A stretch of 13,861 nt of DNA from Asterionellopsis glacialis (GCA_014885115.2 WKLE02001665.1:1-13861); one strand, 5' to 3'. Positions 1 through 8,908 are shown, numbered from the stretch's first letter. Numbers and translations: made by a program. Notes: generated from the letters alone by a model not told the origin.

Positions 1-20
1 TGTGTGTGTGTGTGTGTGTG
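1..20. repeat. TG dinucleotide microsatellite
   Basis: The window opens with ten uninterrupted TG units. The tract may extend to the left outside the window. It is a simple sequence repeat with no coding content and is probably length-polymorphic between alleles. Confidence 0.9.
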
Positions 21-163
21 TCCATTTTGAATTTTAACAACACGGACAGCAGCCCAGTCATAATTTACGCAAATGCCACATATTGTATGTAGTTAAACCA
101 TGCATGTAAAAAGGAAGATTTGATTGAAAGATAGATGCTCTAAAAAAGAGGATGCATTCAAAC

Positions 164-1078
164 CTATTGTAGTTGAAGGCAAGATGGAAGTTTGTCATGC
201 ATGAGTATTCTAAACACCCCCATCCCTACTGCTAAAGTGATAAAATAACTTTCCAAGTAAATACACAACAAAATCAAAATTCCCAACAGACAACTTTTGA
301 TAAGCCTTTGGTTGCAAAGAGATGCTTCACAATTTATGTCTTTGAATGAGGCAGGCAGCTGGTGAATGCTTGTAATGATCTCATCAACTTCATTGATATT
401 GTCGTTGATACTTTTTTTCAGTATCTTGAGTTTGTCTTGGTCATTTGTCAATGATGCATTTATGCAACTTGAGGTGACATGCCCAAAAGTCTCAGGACCA
501 GTCACATATGTATTTTTGGGGACCAATTCAAATTTATGAGCATAGTGTAACTCACAAACACACCATATGTGGCTGTAGAGGTCTACAGTTGAATTTCTTA
601 CTACTACAATTCTTTCTTTAGCATCTTTGAGTGCCTTGACAAAGGGTGACTCTTCAATTGATTGTCATTCCAATTGATCAATAAGTGCTTGAGTATCAGC
701 TTGGTTGAAGGCAAAGGCACAGATCCATAAGTTTGGTTATGTGACCCAAGTTTGAAATACATGTTCAATGGAACAAATAAGTTCTTGAAAGGGTTCATCC
801 CACACATGTGTGATAAAAACTTTGACTTTAAGTCCTTGAGGATTTTTGGCTAATGCATCATAGGATGTCTTTTTATCTTCACAAAGTGGTTTAATGATGT
901 GTTCATTCACATCTCACATACTTTTCTCATAGTATGCAATTGTGTCAAATTTCTTTGCTGTTTCTTGATGGACATACATGAGTTGTTTGTACGATATTGA
1001 CCACATACTCGGGTCTTCTCTTGGATCTGCAGATGCCCTCTGTCCTGCTAGTTCAAGGTCTTCTTCTATATTTGTCAT
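164..1078 (-). pseudogene. TIR-like domain protein, inactivated by three in-frame stops
   Basis: One minus-strand frame runs 305 codons from an ATG at 1078 to a stop at 164-166 and reads as protein throughout. It is broken by TGA at 914-916 (codon 55), TAA at 737-739 (codon 114) and TGA at 665-667 (codon 138), with no frameshift. Conserved-looking blocks are KVKVFITHVWDEPF (codons 84-97), PNLWICAFAFNQAD (115-128), SIEESPFVKALKDA (140-153) and RIVVVRN...YSHIWCVCELHYA (156-180). The first block resembles the opening strand of a TIR domain. The last resembles the TIR box containing W-C-x-x-E-L, whose Glu (codon 176) would be the NADase catalytic residue in active TIRs. I recall similar proteins from dinoflagellates and stramenopile algae; that recognition is from memory, not a search. 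A hydrophobic stretch near codons 260-292 could be a membrane segment. Function of the intact family is not known to me. Low-frequency allele differences or assembly error are alternatives to true decay. Confidence 0.6.
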
Positions 1079-1659
1079 TTCTAATTTCAATGAGGAATGT
1101 TCTAAAATTTAATGAGTTGTTTGGGTATGATGGGTGATTTATGTAAGATGCAGAGTTCAAAAAAAAACATTATTTGAGATGAAGATTTTCATTTGTTTTG
1201 TCCGTCGTGTTCCGCAACAGACTAGAAGATATTTTCTACTGCAAAAAAATCGCACCCTCATTTCTACATCGTACCAGTACTGAAATCAAAAAGTTGTAAC
1301 TACATATTATGCAAGCGTCTCATTCATGAAATTAGTTTTAGGGATAATGTTAGCGAACCATCCTATGCAAATTCTGTATCAAATACAACCCTCATGAAAG
1401 CAAACAGATAAAGGGAACGAAACTATTGAAGATGAGTACAGCAGTGAGCCGTTTCTTGGTTGAAGGTGATTGTTGTCCCGATGTCGACCTTTATTGATCC
1501 TAATTTCGTACTGCAAAAAATCGCACTTTCAAACATAAGTACAGCATAAAGGAGAGAAAGTATAAAAAATGCTTAGAGGTGTATCAAAATCCTAATTTAA
1601 ACTAGTCAAACTTTCACCTCTATTATAGAAAATCAAACTAACTCAATTTTCAAATCAAT
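1079..1659. other. Intergenic DNA between TIR-like pseudogene and V-ATPase gene
   Basis: AT-rich, with no open frame I can support. It should contain the V-ATPase 3' untranslated region at its right side. On the minus strand an AATAAA hexamer lies at 1490-1495, about 165 bases beyond the stop, a possible poly(A) signal. An 8-base inverted repeat (TAGAGGTG at 1574-1581, complement at 1615-1622) could form a weak hairpin in that UTR. A short direct repeat is listed separately. Confidence 0.6.
1237..1526 (+). repeat. Short direct repeat pair, TACTGCAAAAAA(A)TCGCAC
   Basis: The same 18-19 base word occurs at 1237-1255 and 1509-1526, differing by one A in the A-run. Sequence on either side is not clearly similar. 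It may be a trace of a dispersed repeat or a small duplication; no function is visible. Confidence 0.5.
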
Positions 1660-4600
1660 TTAAGAAGATGAATCAGTAATAATTTGCTTGAAGGAATAGG
1701 GTGAGAAACGGATACCATCAGCGTAGAAGAACTTATTTTGGAACTCAACCCAATGAAGACGTAAGGCATGTAAGAAACATTCCAAAACATCCATCATCAA
1801 CAAGACACCGAAGGTAACACCAGCAAAGATACCGAAACCAATGTAGGCAGCGAACCAGTTGATGTTAAGGGTAGAAAGCATAGCCTTCTCCCAGAAGACA
1901 GTGGCAAGTTCACTGTGAGCCAAGGAAAGGGCCCAAAGACGAAGGTAAGAGGCAGTGTTGGAAACCATACCCAAAACAAACTCAATAGTTTCAATAGCTT
2001 GGTGGATAACGATTTCTCCGAAACCGTGTTCTTCGTCTTCGCCATGATCATCTCCATGTGCGGCTTCTTCGTCATCAACAGCATGGGCAACCTCACGTTG
2101 GTCTTCATGTTGCTTGGACAACAAGTATGGCTTGGCCAAAAGAAGAATGGGGACAGATGCAAATGCAATGAGCAACAAAATGTTTTGAATACCAGCTTGT
2201 CCGTAGTACATGGGTTCATCGACATTACCAGGTTGAAGAGCAATGTTGATCAAGGTGGTAATAAGATTGGGTGGTTGACAACCATCACCAGATCCACCAT
2301 AATTGAGAGGACACTTGGTTGCAGTATCATCGGCGCCAGTGCAGTCATATCCCCAAGGAGTACAGGTACCATCGCCGTTTCCGTCGCATTGGACCCATTC
2401 TCCAGCATAGTCGGAAGATCCCCAGCCACTGCTGGCGGGGTCAATACAAGTAGCGGAAAGCATGCGAGAGTTCCAGTCGATGGACCACTTCATAAAGATG
2501 AGGATAACCATGTAAACAAAGAGAGAAGAGGCGAAGGCAACCATAGGCAAAAACTCAAAGAAGAAATCAAGTTTCTCTCCGAAGTAGATGGCGTTCAGAC
2601 CCTTGAGGCATGTACCAGCAAACATTTGGATAATACCAAAGATAACGGAAAGCTTCATCTTGAAGGAATTGAAAAAGAGCAACTCGTTGGCAGAGACGTG
2701 CCACATTGGATCAAGACCGAACGGGTAGACAGATTCGGCAGAACCATACTCAGCAGTGGGTTCAGCAACAGCACCATTTTCGACTTCACCAGCATCTTGT
2801 CCATCAAAGGCCCAACGGGAACCAAACAAGTTAAGACCAAGAGAGAAACAGTCGTTGTAAATAAGACCAGCATAGACAGCGAAGAAACCCATCATGGCGA
2901 TCATGTAACGGCCAGAGTGTAAACCAGCAGCCATTTCTCCAAGACGAGCATTGTCGTTTGCCTTTTCGTTGTACAAGAGGTAAAGACCGGACAAGAAGAG
3001 GAAGAGACCGTGACCGACATCTCCGTACATAACACCGAACAAGAAGGGGAAGGTGGCAGCGGTAAAGAGAGCAGGGTTAGCCTCACGATAACGAGGAATA
3101 CCGTAAGTATTGACAAACTCTTGGTATCCATAGGTAAACTTGTTGGTAACAAAGTGAGTGGGAGGGGTAGGCCAGGGCTTGGGAACATGGTCGACAAGGG
3201 AAGGCATGGACAAATCCATATTGGCATGAGCCTTATTCACAGACTCCCTCACTTCGTCGACGGATTCAGCAATAACCCAACCTTCACCACGGAGCATACC
3301 GCTGACATCAGCCTTGAACTGATTCAGAGAATGGTAGATGGCCTTCTCACGAAGAACAGTCCATGTCCAACGTTCAGTATGCTGGGAAAGCATCTGACAC
3401 AAACGGAAACGGGTATCTTGATTCTTAAGAAGAACGGTACGGGAATCGACAAGCTCTTGAGCGTTTTCGGTAAGCATGCGATCCACAGTGGGGGCATCAT
3501 CCATATCAGGAAGAGAGTAACGGTGAGCAGAGAAGGCATCACAGATCTTCTTGAGCTTGTTCTCAATAGAGACAGACTTGTAGAAGATGATGAAGACACA
3601 CTTCTCCGTCATCTGGCCAGTTTCAGGGTCAGTGATAGGTTGCTTGATAGGAGCAAATCTGACGTAGCAGTTACCACGAGTGGCACGGAAAATCATACGT
3701 TCAAAACGGGCCTTCTCTTCGGTGGAAACGACACCAGTAATGGAAGAGAAACGCATATCCATGTCACGTCCATCCACTTCTTCACCTTCATCCAAAAGTC
3801 CAGTAGCACGATCATTGCCTCCGCCGGCAGTACGGGAGCCTCCGGTGGTAAGTTCAGACACAGCCAAACGAGGAGCATCCGTCATGAAGAAACGACGAGA
3901 CTTTTCCAAAACTTCTTGAAGTTCAACCTTTTCGTTGTATTCCAAGGTCAACTTTTCCGAATAGGAGTTCAATTCACGCAATTGAGTTTCGTATCCTTCC
4001 AATTCGACCTCCAAGGCTTCTAAAAGTTGAGCACCAGTCTTATCATCACCATTGGTCAAAGCAGATTGGTCCAAGAAGGTATCGGCAGTACCAGCACTTT
4101 CAAGTTCTAATCCAAACTTATCACATTCAGCTCCAAAGTAACGAAGCTTACGTTCAAGTTCATCACAACGCTTCACGTAGGAAACATAACGACGTTGGAA
4201 GGGAGTCAAATCAGGATTCAACTGTAGTACAAGTTACATCATGGTTGTTGTTCCAAGGGGAAAAGGGAAGGGGGTGAAAGTAAGGTGAGTAAAATTGTGT
4301 GGGTGGACGGGCTGACGCGGGGATTGGCGAGTAGTATGAACCAAAAAGAGCTATTTTTTTACGCTGCGAACTCTGGCAATGCCAACGTTTGAAAACTGGG
4401 GTGTAGGCTCCGGAGTGCAACGGTCGATGACCATGACGATCAATAATGTCATCAAGACTCGACAATGCAAACCACGACCATAGTGGGTGGCCCACGGCTA
4501 TGACAATGTCATTTCGTTGTTCACAATGAGCAACAAGAAACTTGAAGGTTCGTGATGTGCGTTGTGATTTGTCTCAAACTATCCAATGACCGTATCACAC

Positions 4601-4798
4601 TACACGAATTTTACAGTAAAACGCTCGCTCGGCAACTCTCGACCCGAAAAAGGACCGCGATGATGAACCGGAAGAACTTACATCTGTGAATTGAATGACA
4701 CCAAGCTTTCCCAAGTCAGCAAGACAACCATGAGCAGCATCCTCGTTAACGATGAGGGAGATATACTCCATAGGTTCCGAACGGAACCATTTCGCCAT
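1660..4798 (-). CDS. V-type H+-ATPase subunit a, two exons
   Basis: Integral a subunit of the V-ATPase Vo sector, which forms the proton half-channels against the c-ring and acidifies the vacuole and endomembranes. Exon 1 is 4682-4798 (39 codons, the canonical start MAKWFRSEPMEYISLI). Exon 2 is 1660-4221 (853 codons plus TAA). Joining them gives IQFTD-LNPDLTPFQRR, the expected family sequence; the first codon of exon 2 is TTG (Leu), not a start. The predicted protein is 892 residues, usual for the family. The N-terminal ~400 residues are cytosolic with coiled-coil character. Eight membrane segments fit residues about 423-456 (two), 479-505, 561-586, 592-618, 717-740, 779-810 and 828-855. The essential Arg lies in TASYLRLWALSLAH (R800), and LHALRLHWVEF follows near 856-866. 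The Glu paired with that second Arg in yeast Vph1 is Asp here. A His/acid-rich cytosolic loop occupies about 741-775. An unusual six-Cys insert lies at about 627-690. Confidence 0.95.
4222..4681 (-). other. GT-AG intron of V-ATPase subunit a, phase 0
   Basis: The donor reads GAT|GTAAGT, with GT at 4681-4680. The acceptor reads TTGTACTACAG| ending at 4222. Splicing restores the conserved junction D|LNPDLTPF without changing frame. At 460 bases it is long for a diatom intron, where roughly 100 bases is common. An open frame across part of it (4211-4495 minus) has no recognisable protein character and I regard it as chance. The branch site is not certain; TGATGTAAC about 15-20 bases before the acceptor is a candidate. 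Confidence 0.92.
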
Positions 4799-5482
4799 TT
4801 TTGAAACGCGTTTGTCCAGAGGCTACGACGAGCACTAATCACTGGAAAATGAAAATGAAGGGAGCGAGGGCGTTGCGAAAGGCAAACGGCGAGAGCTGCA
4901 ACCCGAGCGCTCTAGAAAAAGACACCCAGAATAATTATTCGTGCATCGAGCTGGCTCAGCAGCGCCACAATCACTCTTTACCTGGTAGCGAATTAGCCAG
5001 CACATACGATAAGTACCGGTATAACACATGTTTTATTATTATTTGTATGCGAACTCCTAACTGGAATAGCCATATATAATGTAAGTTTTATTATTTAACA
5101 AAAATGGCAGCCGATCAATATCCAATGCATTCATACCACTCCCTTTCATTTTACAAACACTTGCTATCGTCAAAGCGAACGAGAAATCACAGAAAACACA
5201 CACGATCATAGCATCATGATGAACGCGAACTCTCACCGCATTCATTTCGCACATGCGTCCAACACAAGAAAAAACATCAGTCCGAAGTCTGAACAACTCA
5301 CCAATTTCGTTGAGGGAACTGTTCATCATCGCCTTGATGATTCCACATTCATAACAACGGGAAATCGCCTAGAAGAGAAGTCAACAAGAAGCAAGAATTC
5401 GATTGCTACTAAACTTATCAGTATATCTTCTGTACAGAAAAGGAAGTCGAGAAAAGATACAAAAACAACCATCATAGCCATC
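4799..5482. promoter_or_regulatory. Divergent upstream region of V-ATPase a and DUF1365 genes
   Basis: The two genes are transcribed away from each other from this interval, so it must hold both promoters, and the arrangement permits co-regulation. A TATATAATG stretch near 5072-5080 is the only TATA-like element I would point to for the plus-strand gene. The part from 5216 is open in the DUF1365 frame, but its composition, including an A/C-rich run just before 5483, looks like a 5' leader. No other motif stands out. Confidence 0.5.
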
Positions 5483-6751
5483 ATGAGTTTTGCACCAACG
5501 ACAACGACAATGGTGACTCTGTTTTATTATTCAGCTCTAACTCTTTTGGGACTGGCAATTTTAATTCCTGTTATATTAATTATGGTGACAGTGGTATTGA
5601 CAGCTATAACATCCTTACGATGGTCCTCCAAAGAGGACGACGAACAACAACCACAAAATTATGAATCATCCTTTTGTACAGGTCGTGTCATGCATATGCG
5701 ATACCAACCAGCGATTCATGCATTCTCTTATCCCATGTTCTTTTCATTTATCAATGTTAAAGAAATTCCAAAATTGTTTGGTACATCTTCCACAAAAGGT
5801 ACAATGTGGCCATTGTCCATGTTGGTAACCTTTCAAGAAGATGATCATTTAAAGAATGGTGAAGGTTTCGAAGAAGATGATGACAAGAAAGACTCGTCAT
5901 CTTTGGTGTCGTTTGAAGATCGTATTTATCGATTGCTATCGCAACGTACACAAGGGAAATTCACACCGAATACCCAAACACATTCTATACATTTATTAAC
6001 ACATTTATCGTATTATGGATATTGTTTTAATCCTGTCAGTTTTTATTATATTTTGAATAAGGACAAGAACAAAACGATTGATGCCATTGTTGCCGAAGTC
6101 AGTAATACACCCTGGAATGAAATGTATTGTTATGTATTACATCCTAAATCCATCGATATGACATCAGTTACTCAACAACAAAAAGTTAAAGCATCCAACA
6201 AAGCGGCAACAACAACAACAGACATCCCAACAGTAGATGATGAGGCAACGTCGGATTTACTACCATCATGGAATTACATTTTTCCTAAAAAGTTTCATGT
6301 ATCACCCTTTATGGAAATGGATTTAATTTACGATTGGACATTTGAAGAAGTTGCGAATGACAAGACTCATAATAAAATTCAAGTTTCTACCACATTACTA
6401 CGACAAGATAATGGGACGAAACAATTTCATGCCAGTTTTCATGTCACACCACTCCCCAAACCCTTGAATCCATGGCAAATTTGTAAATTGTTGTTAACGT
6501 ATCCAATTTATTGCGCAATCGTACAAATATGGATTCATTATGAAGCATTCTGGTTGTTTGTCAAAGGTGTTGTATTTATTGATCACCCGGAAGGTTCGGA
6601 AACAACAGCAAGTCGTATCATTGGTACCATTATGACACCCTTATTTGCCTTGAAAGATTGGATAAATGACACCTTTACTGCTGCATCATCCAACAAACAA
6701 CAAAAAGACAATAATTTAAAGGAAGCTGTCGATCAGAAGAAGAAAAACTAA
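5483..6751 (+). CDS. Membrane-anchored DUF1365 family protein
   Basis: The 422-residue product matches the DUF1365 family, which in bacteria often sits beside cyclopropane or other fatty-acid-modifying genes; its biochemical activity is not firmly established. Family blocks appear in order (numbering from 5483): GRVMHMRYQPAIHAFSYPMFF near residue 67, LLTHLSYYGYCFNPVSFYYI near 171, AIVAEVSNTPWNEMYCYVLH near 197, KKFHVSPFMEMDLIYDWTF near 270, and YPIYCAIVQIWIHYEAFWLFVKGV near 342. A hydrophobic segment at about 12-43 (VTLFYYSALTLLG...VVLTAI) would serve as a signal anchor, suggesting an ER or other endomembrane location; the family is otherwise mostly soluble. Two charged or Ser/Thr-rich insertions separate the blocks. 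The frame stays open upstream to ATGATG at 5216, which would add 89 residues rich in Ser, Lys, Thr and Asn with no family match. I prefer 5483 because the anchor then lies at the N-terminus and an A/C-rich leader precedes it. Both ATGs have A at -3, so 5216 cannot be excluded. Confidence 0.85.
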   Translation: MSFAPTTTTMVTLFYYSALTLLGLAILIPVILIMVTVVLTAITSLRWSSKEDDEQQPQNYESSFCTGRVMHMRYQPAIHAFSYPMFFSFINVKEIPKLFGTSSTKGTMWPLSMLVTFQEDDHLKNGEGFEEDDDKKDSSSLVSFEDRIYRLLSQRTQGKFTPNTQTHSIHLLTHLSYYGYCFNPVSFYYILNKDKNKTIDAIVAEVSNTPWNEMYCYVLHPKSIDMTSVTQQQKVKASNKAATTTTDIPTVDDEATSDLLPSWNYIFPKKFHVSPFMEMDLIYDWTFEEVANDKTHNKIQVSTTLLRQDNGTKQFHASFHVTPLPKPLNPWQICKLLLTYPIYCAIVQIWIHYEAFWLFVKGVVFIDHPEGSETTASRIIGTIMTPLFALKDWINDTFTAASSNKQQKDNNLKEAVDQKKKN

Positions 6752-7361
6752 AATAATTATGCATTATGGATAGGTTCATTAATATCCACAAACAGTTATG
6801 CTATTGAAAAAGTGAAGATACTGTTTGTTCACCATGAATCATGGTAAAATATTCAAACCATGGATAGATCTCTACAAAATGATCATGTGAAATTGCCTGA
6901 CTAGTTTCAAATTTCTGTAAACCATTATAAATTTCATTTTTAATAAGTAAGAACAAAATTTGCATAGAAATGAATACAATGGGTTAGTCTTACTATCATA
7001 GTAGACTTCATTGAATAAATAATCTAGGATGGGGGGTTGGACAATAACAAGAGCAACAACAGCAACATTTTTCAAACGTCCCTTGACTCCTCCCACTCCA
7101 CACAGATGGCTAAGATAGGAGTTCTTGGTGTTGCTGTAGTGACTGATGATCAAGCATGATTTTTTATAGTAGGTTTTTTCAAAAAATTCAAAGTTACACC
7201 CATCATTGTGAAAGGATACCTGAGGATTATCCACTTTGCTTAAATCTCCTACAAAATTTTCAGCATGGACTACCAATTTCACATGGAAATTGTATTCAAA
7301 TTTGTGTGCCTGTGAGTGATGACAAAAACAAAGAGTTACCAAATTGTCCATCATTGTAGTA
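6752..7361. other. Intergenic DNA downstream of DUF1365 gene
   Basis: AT-rich DNA that should include the DUF1365 3' UTR. A minus-strand open frame at 6872-7354 would encode 160 residues, rich in Phe, Tyr, Asn and Cys. I recognise no domain in it, and it has no visible promoter or partner. It ends close to the first long direct repeat, so it could be a relic of a mobile element, but nothing in the sequence proves that. I do not call it a gene. Confidence 0.5.
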
Positions 7362-7638
7362 AGTCAGGTCCACAAAAAAAAGAGTCGGGTTTTTTTGGGG
7401 GGTCACAACTATTTGGATCAAACCAATCAGGAAGCATTCCATTTAATTGGGTTAATTAAAAGTTGTCTCTTTGTTTTCCTAGAGACTGATCAAATTGACA
7501 ACAACAGAAACCAGCAACCATGGTGCTGTCATGACAAGACTACTCCTTTCACATGACAATAAACCTCTTCTTGGCATCATTTGATTCCCCATCCAATTGT
7601 TTAGATTTCAGTTGATTGTTGCTTGGTTTTGTTATTGT
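7362..7638 (+). repeat. Long direct repeat, copy 1
   Basis: It begins AGTCAGGTC and ends near GTTATTGTTCTT. It aligns along its length with 8909-9195, at roughly 80-85% identity by eye, with small indels in A- and T-runs. Long identical blocks include CAGGAAGCATTCCATTTAAT and a 40-base stretch from AAAAGTTGTCTCTTTG to CAAATTGAC. There is no TG...CA end structure, no clear A or B box, and no protein signature. It is probably a dispersed non-coding repeat or an old duplication. Confidence 0.85.
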
Positions 7639-7908
7639 TCTTTGATGGGCATCTGTGACAGACAATGGAGGTGTTTGTCAAGGTCACAACGCCATGTTGG
7701 TATCACCATGTGTCCTTCTCTCTCTCTCTGTATCCTCAGATGAAGAGGGTGAAAACATGGATGGTTTGCAGGCAGCCATTTTAGAAGCAATCTTTTCTTT
7801 GGTGCACTGATTATTCTTCTAGTAGACTCATGACCTGATTTCTGATTCTTTTGTGTTGATCAAAAAATAAAATACACAGGGTAGCCTTTTTCCAGGAGAA
7901 AACACTTA
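7639..7908. other. Spacer between direct repeat copy 1 and the MITE
   Basis: Non-coding sequence with a short CT run near 7719-7730. I see no gene, RNA or repeat relation to the neighbouring blocks. Confidence 0.5.
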
Positions 7909-7985
7909 GGTCCAGTAGATAGCACTTTTGGTTCAGTTCAATTTTTGGTTCAATCAGAATTTGACTCATATGATTAAAAATATTG
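7909..7985 (+). repeat. Left terminal inverted repeat of the MITE
   Basis: The first 47 bases match the complement of 8686-8732 with three substitutions; similarity continues, with an indel, to about 7985. It contains TTTTGGTTCAGTTCAAT, the subterminal motif also found inside the element. Confidence 0.85.
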
Positions 7986-7990
7986 ACTAT

Positions 7991-8090
7991 TGGAATGAGT
8001 CAAAAATTGAACCAATTGAACTGGTTCAATTGAACTAAAGATTTACTTCCAATCGAACTAGTTCAATTGGTTCAATTTTTTGGCATTCCA
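7991..8090. repeat. 100-base near-palindrome inside the MITE
   Basis: The outer arms pair TGGAATG (7991-7997) with CATTCCA (8084-8090). The next block, CAAAAATTGAACCAATTGAACT, pairs with AGTTCAATTGGTTCAATTTTTTG. The inner arms pair more loosely down to a centre near 8040. The whole could fold into one long hairpin of roughly 45-base arms. It is built from the same GGTTCAATT words as the TIRs. Confidence 0.8.
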
Positions 8091-8414
8091 TCATTTTCCT
8101 GTAAAAGTCAGCATACCATTTATGTATGTCACAATGATATATGTCCACAGACCTGCCTATCAAGGTAATCATTCATCTTTGTTCCTCCTATCAAGGTAAC
8201 AATGAAAATGATTCCTCATATTGAGCTAATAGTCAACTACAGGTACCTAGCTCTAGGAAATTGTATCAAAAGAACAGGTATTATAGACAAATAAAGCAGG
8301 TACTTGTTACTGCAGTAGTAATCCGAAACTTCAATACCTTGATGGGGGTGTAGCATAATCATTCATCATTGTTAGTTTGCTTGGAATGATTGACAGTGAT
8401 CAGCATTCTAGGCT

Positions 8415-8441
8415 AGGTCCTAGACTAGGACCTCTCGAGAG
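8415..8441. repeat. Two adjoining palindromes in the MITE body
   Basis: AGGTCCTAG (8415-8423) and CTAGGACCT (8425-8433) form a perfect 9-base inverted repeat with a one-base centre. It overlaps CTCTCGAGAG (8432-8441), a perfect 10-base palindrome. Function unknown. Confidence 0.75.
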
Positions 8442-8655
8442 TCTCATTCTGAAATAAACCCAATGCATGTTTGTTCTTGCCAAAACTCATACAGACATAC
8501 TTGTAGTGGTACTCTGTATCGTACCAGGTGTTTTGTGGATTGTTTGGGATACAATCTGGTTAGGGAATCTTGATATATGGATTTGCACTGTGGATTTGAT
8601 TGATCCGAAAATTGAACAGTATTGTACATATAGACTAAAAGGAGTTTTGGTTCAA

Positions 8656-8732
8656 CAACTTTTTAGTCGTACCAGTCAAAAATTGGATTGAACTAACAAT
8701 TGAACTGAACCAAAAGTACTATCTACTGGACC
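8656..8732 (-). repeat. Right terminal inverted repeat of the MITE
   Basis: Read on the minus strand it begins GGTCCAGTAGATAGTACTTT and follows the left terminal repeat, with three mismatches in the first 47 bases. It is followed outside by TTA, the presumed target duplication. Confidence 0.85.
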
Positions 8733-8755
8733 TTATTCTTTTTCTGATTATTTTC

Positions 8756-8796
8756 TGATAAAGTGTGAATGTTGTTAGAGAGTTCACACTTTATCA
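8756..8796. repeat. Perfect 14-base stem hairpin
   Basis: TGATAAAGTGTGAA (8756-8769) and TTCACACTTTATCA (8783-8796) are exact complements around a 13-base loop. A near copy of the left arm with flanks, CTGGTAAAGTGTGAAC, recurs at 9196-9211 at the end of the second long direct repeat. The pair may mark the ends of another small element, but no target duplication could be found. Confidence 0.75.
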
Positions 8797-8908
8797 AAAA
8801 AAGAAACAGAAAAAAAATCATCTTTTTTTGCCTCCCAACAGGTTATGATTCCTAACTCTTTGGTTCTGGGCATTGCTCCAAAATCCATTTATACAGATGC
8901 AAAGAACA

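Larger units (their letters stand above)
7909..8732. mobile_element. Non-autonomous DNA transposon (MITE), PIF/Harbinger-like
   Basis: The left end GGTCCAGTAGATAG (from 7909) and the complement of the right end (from 8732) are near-identical for about 47 bases, with three mismatches, and remain similar to about 75 bases (left TIR 7909-7985, right TIR about 8656-8732). Directly outside lie TTA at 7906-7908 and TTA at 8733-8735, a 3-base target duplication. A TTA or TAA duplication with GG at the tip is the known pattern of PIF/Harbinger and Tourist-type MITEs. The 824-base body has no frame long enough for a transposase, so the element would need enzyme from elsewhere. GTTCAA or its complement occurs about a dozen times, mostly near the ends, as subterminal repeats. 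Assignment to the superfamily is inference from ends and TSD only. Confidence 0.8.

Noticed and set aside
1915..4023. Two plus-strand open frames of 335 and 337 codons (1915-2922 and 3010-4023)
   Set aside because: They are exactly antisense to the V-ATPase subunit a coding exon, show no family character, and arise because that exon avoids codons whose complements are stops.
4801..5329. Open frames 4801-5079 (plus) and 5057-5329 (minus) between the divergent genes
   Set aside because: Short, overlapping on opposite strands, low-information translations, and located where both promoters must lie.
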